Positions 56,344 through 64,000 of a DNA stretch of 64,000 bases are shown here, in pieces. The notes beneath the pieces were generated by a model. It saw only the letters and a list, made by a program, of their open reading frames with translations, did not search any database and was not told the origin of the DNA. Numbering within the stretch: position 1 is the first letter of the stretch; the number at the start of each line of letters is the position of its first letter. The stretch comes from Spinacia oleracea (taxonomy: Eukaryota > Streptophyta > Magnoliopsida > Caryophyllales > Amaranthaceae), in the NCBI RefSeq assembly GCF_020520425.1, contig NC_079492.1, positions 38,319,542 to 38,383,541 of the forward strand. Direction: 5' to 3'. The translations under genes and the position numbers were made by a program.

Positions 56344-56359
56344 CGGACAAGTGGGAGAT
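56344..56359 (+). promoter_or_regulatory. Polypurine tract of Copia-2
   Basis: CGGACAAGTGGGAGAT directly precedes the 3' LTR. It is nearly the same as the tract of Copia-1. Confidence 0.8.
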
Positions 56360-57008
56360 TGAAGGAATTATGTCCTTAGACATTTCCGGCAATTACTAAA
56401 TATAAATAGGAATTAATTATGAAGATAATAAATTAATTATTTTAGTAATCATATTTGCTTGCTAGAGAATAAATGTGATTAGTAGGACAATATTGATTGG
56501 ACCTACAACTAAAATATATTAATCCTATAAGGTCACACATATAAGCACTAATTGGAATGGGCCCAAAAGGTCCTATGGCAACCGGCCTGCTAAGAGAAAT
56601 AAGGTTGGGATTTGTGTTAACTTAAAAGCCCTAAACATTATAATAGTTATAATGTCAGGGATTCAGTAACTACGTTGATTGAATATCTGACACAAAAAGC
56701 AAACACAAAAACCCTAACTGTCATTCTCTAAACGCCGTACATCCCAAACAAAGCAAGAGACAAATTGTGATCGTTCTCTTCCGTACTAGCATACGTGGGA
56801 TTCAATTCGTGTTTGTGGACTGAGTAGAGGAGCAACAAGTGGGGCTCTAAGATCTTCGAAGCTTGCATACGAACGGGAGAACACGCTTCAAAGGTGATTA
56901 TTCTTTCGACTTAATCTGATCTATACTATTGTTATGCATGAGATCCTGTGATAGATGTTAGGAAATTGTTTCCTGAAATTCCGCTTTATGCATCTATATG
57001 TTCCTTCA
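56360..57008 (+). repeat. 3' LTR of Copia-2
   Basis: TGAAGGAATTATGTCC to ATGTTCCTTCA, 649 bp, the same length as the 5' LTR. Confidence 0.92.
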
Positions 57009-57013
57009 ATATG

Positions 57014-57336
57014 AGCATGCATATGTATAATTAATGGTGTAATTGGGAATGAAGTTGTAAATAAATTACAACAATGGCCGGTTTAGTAGCTAACAATAAT
57101 TGGTGTAACTGGGTATGAATTTGTATGTAAATGAGTAAGAAAAATCTATATGCATTACCCATGGACATGGTGATGCTACTCTATTATCTATTTTCCTTCA
57201 TAAATTTTTCATTACCACCTGTTACCATTTATAACACATATAAAAATTATAAAGTACTCCATATTGCGTCCATAACAAAAATACAACAATACAGCTCGGA
57301 TAACGCACAAAATTAACCACTTGTATGTAATTTATA
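57014..57336. other. Intergenic DNA, nothing recognised
   Basis: AT-rich, with TTGGTGTAACTGGGTATGAA-type repeats near 57030 and 57100. No gene. Confidence 0.5.
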
Positions 57337-57831
57337 CTAGATTAGGCCCCGTGCACGCACGGATATTTGAAAATCATTATTTGACCATCTTTTTTTTATA
57401 AAATTTTTAAGAATTATTTATCCCTTAAATCTATTGGGTAATTAATAATCTCGAATGTACTCATTTTATCATATTTTAACTTACTACATATTATATATTT
57501 TATATGTTTAATATGATGATCTGACTAAAATATTTGATATATTTAATATGCTAATTTGACCAAAATATTGAGTAAGAATATTTTCTATTATTGATAGGAC
57601 AGTTTGACTTAAATATTACAAATTTTTTAATAATGGCATATTCTATGATCCTATATTTTTTTTCCATATATAAACATCTATACAAAAGGAGAGAAAATAA
57701 AAGAAGAATAAAGTAAATATGACTTTTTAAGAAAGAGTTTTTGGCTGGAAAATTTTTCACCAGGAAGTGACACGTGTCATTCCCGGTGTCTCTTTTAGTA
57801 TATAGTAAAGTAATATATAGTAATAGATAGA
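57337..57831 (-). mobile_element. Short Helitron (495 bp), best-preserved copy
   Basis: Read on the minus strand it starts A|TCTATCTATTACTATATA at 57831, has TGACACGTGTCA near 57768-57779, and ends CCGTGCGTGCACGG (a perfect 6-bp stem), ten bases, then CTAG|T at 57337. TC start, hairpin, CTRR end and A/T insertion site all fit Helitrons. Non-coding. Confidence 0.65.
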
Positions 57832-58631
57832 TTTTAGTGTTTCCCTCAAAATAAAAATAAAAACTGAAAGATTGGTTAACGATGTTTGTCTTATTTTAGA
57901 GGTAACTTATTAAATATCATATATTACCGCCAATATAATTTCCGAAAACAATATAATTTTCCCCAACAAATGTGAAATGATGAAGCACTAGTCAACAACA
58001 CAAGTCATTTCTTTGAATAATAATATTGCTAAAATTTTACCAAGTAAATTAATGAAAATTCACTAAGACTTACGGTTAATTACGTGATACATATATAACA
58101 AAATATCGTCTCATTTGACCAAAACATTAATTCTTCCAATGGGGGATGACAATGTTTTCAACAATCAAAGAATCAAATGAGAGTAGAAATCGGTCTTTGA
58201 ATTTGCAAGTTGAAGTAATTAAAGTCTAATAAAGTCAATAATTTGATAATTGATGTCCCCTTTCTCTCTATGCTTTTTCTCTTAAATTAAATTAAAAAAT
58301 ATATTAAATTCCTAATCATGTTAAGACTCTTGAGTCCTAAACCAAACCAAATGAAGAATCCTGGAACTCACATGTCGCACCTTACCACGTTTCTTTATAA
58401 TTTTTTTTTAAAGTTTTTATAGTTTTTCAAACATGATAGTAATTCCAGAATTATATTTATGGTAATATTATGTACTGTTTTATTTTTAATTAATTTATTT
58501 AAATATTTTTCCAAGTTGATCTCATAAATACCCTCACAAAAATAATTTGTATCGTGAGCTGTAAGCTGTGTGATCTTCTTCCCTCGTTCAGATTTGTAAT
58601 CTCCAAATCCGGGTTTGTTTTTGATTTCCAT
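57832..58631. other. Intergenic DNA upstream of the host gene
   Basis: AT-rich. An open frame of 78 codons on the minus strand (58631-58395) starts 9 bases from the telo-box and could be a divergent first exon, but it has no recognised domain. Confidence 0.5.
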
Positions 58632-58667
58632 AAACCCTAAAAAAGCCCGAACTAGAGATATATAAAT
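58632..58667 (+). promoter_or_regulatory. Promoter candidate: telo-box and TATA box
   Basis: AAACCCTAA at 58632-58640 is a plant telo-box. TATATAAA at 58660-58667 is a TATA-like element. They lie about 370 bases upstream of the start codon at 59030, leaving room for a long leader with the upstream ORF. A leader intron cannot be excluded. Confidence 0.45.
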
Positions 58668-58991
58668 TACAAATTATAGTTCAATCATATGATTTAATTA
58701 GACAACATCTCGTGATTGATTGGTCAATTGTTGTACAAATTTCTCTCTCATTCGTTGTTTTTCAAGTGAGTTTGTACTTAATTTCAACTTACATTGATTG
58801 ATTGATCCAGAATCCACTTTTTGATTCTTTGCTAGTTTGAAGCAATTAAAAAAAACTGAGTTTTCTGAATTGGGTTGTGCCGAAAGAGTGATTGAGATCT
58901 CATCAAAGTTTGGATCTTTAGGACTGTTTTTGGATTGATTTGAGCAAATTTGGAGGTGGGTTTTTGATTATACAGAGAGAAGAAAAGGGCA

Positions 58992-59033
58992 ATGAGAAGT
59001 GAGCCTGAAAATTGGAAGAAGAAGACACAATGA
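58992..59033 (+). CDS. Upstream ORF of 13 codons overlapping the main start
   Basis: ATG at 58992 encodes MRSEPENWKKKTQ and stops with TGA at 59031-59033. The stop shares bases with the main ATG (ATGA, 59030-59033). This geometry allows a ribosome that ends the small frame to restart on the main one, and it would lower or condition translation. It is seen in sequence; the effect is inference. Confidence 0.5.
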   Translation: MRSEPENWKKKTQ

Positions 59034-62000
59034 GTGGAGGCTCATTGGGTCTGGGTTTGCGTTCCGCAAGTTATGGATCATTGCAACTACAACTGCAAAG
59101 TAATTTGTTACCAAATCAATCTCCATCGCCTTCGCCGCCGCCACCTCCGCCGTTCTCCCGGAAACCGGCCAAGATGATGAAGGAAAAGGAGAGGTTGTTT
59201 CATTGGCTTTACAAGTTTGTTGGCCGGAAAAAGGTTGGCATGCTGTTTCTCTGTCTGGTATCTGCGGCAGTTTTTGTTTGGGTCCTGTATGTTGGCAAAG
59301 GTTTGATTTTCTCATCTTTTTTGTAATTTTTTCCTCTTGATCCTGCATTGTGTAGACTTGTTGTTTAACGCTCATTGATTTATAAATTTCAGTTTATGTA
59401 TGATTTTTGATGTGAAATTGGATTATACATTGATTGGAAGTGGATTGACTTTGCTTACTGAATGGTGATGATCATACATCAATCCTTTTGGGCTAGTATC
59501 TTAACTAGTTAATGGTGTGAAACCGAGATATTTGAAGGCGACTATGCTAAGATCTTAATAATTTTGTCTATGTTGGGCCTGTTGGCATATGATATCAGAT
59601 TCATGTTTAGTGCTAGAATTAATGTAATTATGGAGATGTGGGATTTGTACATCATGATCAGATCTTGTTCGAAGGTACATGAAATATTGTGTGTATGGTT
59701 GAGGGCACTCTAAGTTATAGTCGTTTTAGTCCTGTTCATTGTTCGTGTTGAAGAAATTATGCCAGTGGAAAGATTCTTATAGTTGTAATAGTGTTATTGT
59801 TCTTATGGATAGTTTCGTGTCGATAATTTAATCTGAACTTATTTCTTGTTTTAGTGTTGGGTTTTATCGTCTTGTCCTTTCTTTTTGAGACCCCTTTTTT
59901 TGGCTCATGTTATTGGTAGGATTGAAGTTTTTGTATCTAGGTTGCCATTTACCAACCCTAGTAGTTAAGTGGCACTTTAACATTGTGATATACCAAATCA
60001 ATTGATGTATAATACATGGTTGTTTCCCAGGTGAAGATTCCAGAGGAACCGAAGGTCCTACAAGTATTACTTTTAATAACAGAACATCTGCACGTAATGA
60101 ACAAATAAAGTACGATCTTCCAAGTAACAGCACACTTGCAAGCGTTAAATCTTCTCTAACTAATGCAGCGCTAGCTATGAGATACTTCACGGGATATACA
60201 CTTCCTTCTGATAATCCATGTGAACACTTTGCATTACCACCTCCACCGGCTGATAAGAAACGAACTGGACCTCGACGTAAGTTTAATGTCCTTGTGACTT
60301 TTCTGTGTAATTGACTAGTTACTACTTCTGACTCTGTAATCTTGGAAACCAAACTTCTAGATTTGTAACTTATGGTTCTATTTTCTTCTATCTCAGCTTG
60401 TCCAGTTTGCTACCTTGATCAGAAGCAAGCTATTGGATTAATGCCAGATGCACCATCATTCTCTCCTGTCCATAATTTAACATATGTTTATGAGGAGGTT
60501 TCATCAAAAACTGAGTTTGGAGGCTCTGAGTTTGGTGGATATCCTTCCCTGAAACAAAGGGATGATTCTTATGATATAAGAGAGTCCATGAATGTACATT
60601 GCGGGTATATTATCTTCTTTCCATTCTGGTTTACTTTACTTCCCAAATGTTTATGTGGGCCTCTTTGCTTAACTTACATGTATACTAAAAAATGATCCTT
60701 CTGCATTATCTTTTGATAGTTTTGTCAAAGGACAAAAACCAGGTCGTGGGACAGGTTTTGACATCGATGATGCTGATCTTGCTGATATGGAACAGTGCAA
60801 TGGAATAATTGTTGCCTCGGCAATCTTTGGTACTGCTCTGTTTTGTGTTCTTTCATCTAATTGTTGCCTAAATTAGGACTTGTTGTTTAAATTGATGCAT
60901 TTTTCTGCCAGGAAACTATGATATACTTCAACAGCCCAAAAATACCAGTGAAGATGCGAAAAAAAATGTTTGCTTCTTCATGTTTTTGGATGAGGAAACT
61001 GAAGCAGCTATGAAGAATGCTAGTGTTCTGGATGGAAGCAATAAGGCAGGGTTATGGAGAATTGTTGTTGTTCATAATCTTCCTTACACAGATCCAAGGC
61101 GCAATGGCAAGGTAAATTGATATTGGGTTCATACTTTGTCCTTCAACTAGTCATCTGTTGGTAGCTTTAAGTATGTATGTCATCTGAATTGCCTCACCTC
61201 TAATGCGGTATTGGTGAATATTAGTTGCCAATTGTCCTGCTTTAAATACACTTAGGCAAGTTGTAACCTCTGCATATTCGCTTTAACATTGTGCAAATAA
61301 CAAGTACATACGTGCTGTTTTTGACATTTCTGGCATATCGGTTTCACTACTAAAATGTAAGATTGGGATCCTTTAACGGAATTAGTTTTGGCTTAGCTTT
61401 CTTGGTAGTATATAGGTATGGGTGTCATCTGGTCCCATCTAACCAGCTACCAGCTTTAGGTAGATAGTTTTACAGTAGGCTGGATGCTGGATCAAATGCC
61501 AAGAGGAATCTCATGCTGTGGCAATGAAATTCAGTAATTGTTCTACTTCTTGTTCTTAACGGAACATCATCGTTATCGTCATTATCATTACCCCATTGTC
61601 TCAAAGAGGCTCCCGCAAGAAGCGGGGTAAGGGGGGTCGGGTGTACGCAACCTTACCCCTGCAATTGCAGAGAGGTTGTTTCCAATTGACCCAAAAGCGA
61701 TAACGGGACGACCATCTTCTACTTGTTGTTCCTAACTGAACAGTAACAATTAAATCAAGAACAAGAGCAAGAAACCAATAAGAATGATAATTTACTGTCT
61801 TAGTTGTATGCAATTTTTTTCTCTAATAAGTTTCTGTCTATTTATATACCTGATTTCCATGTTCTTATGGCTTTCATTGGGACAAAATACTCCCGTTTAC
61901 CTTTTCTCCACTGAACTCTTCTTGTTTGATGCTTGTGTACAGTTAGTATGCCATCTTTTTAATGTTATTTATAGGAAAGCTTTAAATCATCAAATGATAC

Positions 62001-62367
62001 ATTTTGGTTGAAAGAATTTTTACCCCTGTGGATGATTGACCTAGCTATGCTGGTGGAGATTTATACTTTCTTTAACCTAGTTTTATTTATATGTAATGCT
62101 GAGCCTTTTATGTTGATGGTCCATTTCTAGTACTTCTTCAAAAAAAATTATGCCTTTTGTTACTTTGGCTATTGTTGAGCACTTTTATTTTTATTTTTGA
62201 TAATGCTATCCTTCTCATTGACAAGTGTCATTAGGTTTATGACATGATTCTCTTTCTTGATAGATTCCAAAGCTTCTACTTCACAGATTGTTTCCTAATG
62301 CTCGTTATTCTATATGGGTGGATGGGAAACTTGAACTCGTAGAGGATCCGTATCGAATTCTTGAAAG
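59030..62367 (+). CDS. MUCI70: Probable hexosyltransferase, MUCI70 / DUF616 family (first six exons)
   Basis: Exons: 59030-59300, 60031-60276, 60397-60604, 60720-60829, 60912-61111, 62264-62367, all with GT/AG borders and consistent phases (1,139 coding bases so far). The ATG at 59030 is chosen because MSGGSLGLGLRS matches family starts. A Pro-rich part (residues 32-41) precedes a single membrane segment (about 69-88, VGMLFLCLVSAAVFVWVLYV), giving a type II Golgi protein. The DUF616 (TOD1/MUCI70) domain begins near PCPVCYL in exon 3 and continues with GRGTGFDIDDADL, QCNGIIVASAIFGNYD, WRIVVVHNLPYTDPR and SIWVDGKLELVEDPY. In Arabidopsis, MUCI70 acts in pectin and mucilage formation. The 3' exons lie beyond the window. 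Confidence 0.85.
61560..61722 (-). mobile_element. Au-type SINE fragment in intron 5
   Basis: The minus strand carries the typical Au-SINE text: GGAAACAACCTCTCTGCA, GGGGTAAGGTTGCGTACACC and CCCCCTTACCCCGC. The likely pol III half is missing on the right. It lies between exon 5 (ends 61111) and exon 6 (starts 62264). Confidence 0.6.
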
Positions 62368-64000
62368 GTAAGTGCTATGTTATCAGAAAAAAAATACACT
62401 ATGAGGAAATCCAATCTATTTTAACTGTTTAGTCGTTACATGAAACATGTTGTTGCTCACAAGTGATGAATAGTTTTCACCAAGTTGATTGCCTGCTACA
62501 GTTTTCCGTTAACTTTAATTCTATTGCTTTTCTTTTCCATGCTATCCTATCTATTTTTATACGTGCTTTCTTGCCTGCCTGTGATCCTACTTGCAAGGAC
62601 ACATTTGTTTTGGTTTTTTTAAAGGGTAAAACAATTAGGATTAGTTGAAAACACTTACTCGGTACACTGCAGATTTCTTGATACTCTTCCTCTTGTGATC
62701 AATTTCTGGTGCGGAGTTTTTGTAATCCAAATTTTCTTCAGTTGCTATTCTTGTCAATTTGTCATGCCAAGGCCTCATTTTAACACAATAGCTGTTCGTA
62801 GAATTATTTATTTGCTTTTAATGTCTATTGTAATGGTTCCTACTTGGTCACTTCTGTACTTCTTTTTAGACCCTGCAATCTTCGCATGAATTTATCCTGG
62901 ATGATGAAAACACATTTTGAAATACAATGTGATTAGATACTGAGTGGATAATTCAAATCAGAAAGTACCTGTCCTTGGATGTCTGTGCATGTTATGGAAG
63001 ATTGTCTGTGTTTGGTGTATAGTATTTCTGTGCCAAAATGAGAAGAGTTGACCTCAAATAGCGGCTTGACCAGTCCAGACAGCTAAGCTTTCTGTTTGAC
63101 GATGAGTGGAATGATACCCGTTTGCTTGTTTAGAGAAAGTGCACTTTAGCAGCAGTTTTTTGTGCAAAGGGAATCTAGAGTTCTGAGAGAACAATACATG
63201 TATGTCCAAACAGATGCCTTAATTAACTAGTTTTTCCATTTCTTCAAACCATTATTTCTCCGTCCTCCACCTCTACTCCTACTTCTATTGCAGTTAGCAC
63301 AATTTTCTCAGTATATTAGGATACTACCAGTTTACCACAGTCCATGAATATTCAGGGACCTTAACTTCGGCAGGTTAGAATAAATCCCCCGTCATTAGGG
63401 AGACAGAGATGGAGGAGAGGATAACTTGCATCTTTGATAACATGGCTTACCTGCAAGCAAGAGCTACTAAAATTTGTATTTAGATTTTATGGAAAGGCTT
63501 GATTAAGCTCTTTAACAAGATATAGAACTCAAGGTCTCAGGAAAAGTAAGAACTATAATAGGATCTTTATCGTTAGAGTTTTGTTTCAATGAAAGAACTC
63601 TGGTGATATTATAGGGTAATTCAGTAGGTGAATGGTGGAAAATGGTATGCATCATGGTTTTGGAACAAATGTATCTCACAGTCTCTCTCCCTCTTTTCGT
63701 ACTGTGCAATTCTACGGGTTGATCTAGTTGAAGCTGCACCCAGTGACCCAAATCCATTTTCTACAGTACTTCTTTGAAGATCTCAACCATCTTGGAGATG
63801 TAAATACACAATGAATGAACAGACGTGGAACTGAAAGTAGGTGAACTATCAGTTTTCAGCCAAAAGATAATTACCCTGTTTTCATCATGTTGTTGAATGT
63901 AAATTTATGATACCAGTCTTAGAGGGTGAGGCAATGTGTTAATGTATGACATGGAGATGGAAAATTTCATTTGGCTTTCCCTATACTAATGGTATAATTT
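62368..64000 (+). other. Intron 6 of the MUCI70-like gene, running off the window
   Basis: After the donor GTAAGT at 62368 no stretch encodes the expected next part of DUF616, so this intron is longer than 1.6 kb. I see no other gene in it. Confidence 0.6.

Larger units (their letters stand above)
46251..57008 (+). mobile_element. Copia-2: Ty1/Copia LTR retrotransposon with hAT and Mutator insertions
   Basis: Two 649-bp LTRs (46251-46899 and 56360-57008) are flanked by ATATG (46246-46250 and 57009-57013). I count about nine differences between the LTRs (about 1.4 percent). At a commonly used plant rate of 1.3e-8 per site per year this is roughly half a million years. The gag-pol frame is related to Copia-1 but clearly another family. 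It is broken by a hAT element (52136-53232), two stop codons (53628, 53670) and a deletion next to the RT active site. A Mutator-like element sits in the 3' noncoding part. Confidence 0.93.

Noticed and set aside
58395..58631. 78-codon minus-strand frame upstream of the MUCI70-like gene
   Set aside because: It might be a divergent first exon, but it lacks a domain, becomes Asn/Lys-rich and has no supported continuation.
58968..59375. 135-codon minus-strand frame over MUCI70 exon 1
   Set aside because: It is the shadow of a real exon with a known sense product.

Overview
This is nuclear DNA from a flowering plant: one multi-exon plant gene at the right edge, in AT-rich DNA packed with nested Copia and Gypsy LTR retrotransposons, CACTA, hAT, Mutator and PIF/Harbinger-type DNA transposons, Helitron ends and SINEs. 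I suspect a Caryophyllales (Amaranthaceae-like) genome from the general style of the repeats, but nothing here proves it. Layout: 1-2917 is intergenic DNA with a Helitron end and a dead LINE RNase H fragment. 2918-25703 is one Copia insertion (Copia-1, + strand) bounded by the 5-bp target duplication GTACG. Inside it lie a decayed antisense relative (3506-10105, - strand), an 8,036-bp CACTA transposon in the integrase frame (12931-20966, TSD GCT) and a 313-bp MITE in the reverse transcriptase/RNase H frame (22307-22619, TSD TAA). The CACTA element carries exons, with introns and splice sites, of an ascorbate peroxidase gene. 25709-30487 is intergenic DNA with a SINE, Helitron-like DNA, a small TIR element and a GAACT-rich MITE. 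30493-42267 is a Ty3/Gypsy element of the Tat type (TSD CATAC) with gag-pol on the + strand and a three-exon gene on the opposite strand between pol and the 3' LTR. 42273-46245 holds a 9-bp-TSD Mutator-like element, a Tourist-like MITE and Helitron ends. 46251-57008 is a second Copia element (Copia-2, TSD ATATG) with 649-bp LTRs, broken by a 1,097-bp hAT element (TSD ACTATGAG) and containing a second copy of the Mutator-like family (TSD TTGATTATA). 57337-57831 is a short Helitron. 58632-64000 is the only host gene seen: the first six exons of a DUF616 / MUCI70-type Golgi glycosyltransferase, running off the right edge. How the parts work together: all retroelement reading frames are broken, so none can be autonomous as read. 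Most nonsense codons in the Gypsy element are TAG or TGA that could derive from CAG or CGA, which fits decay of methylated cytosines. The observations I rate highest are the spliced antisense gene of the Gypsy element, the paired leader hairpins that keep their stems by compensatory changes in the two Copia families, the ascorbate peroxidase capture by CACTA, and the upstream ORF whose stop overlaps the start of the host gene. All calls were made by reading; no searches were run.
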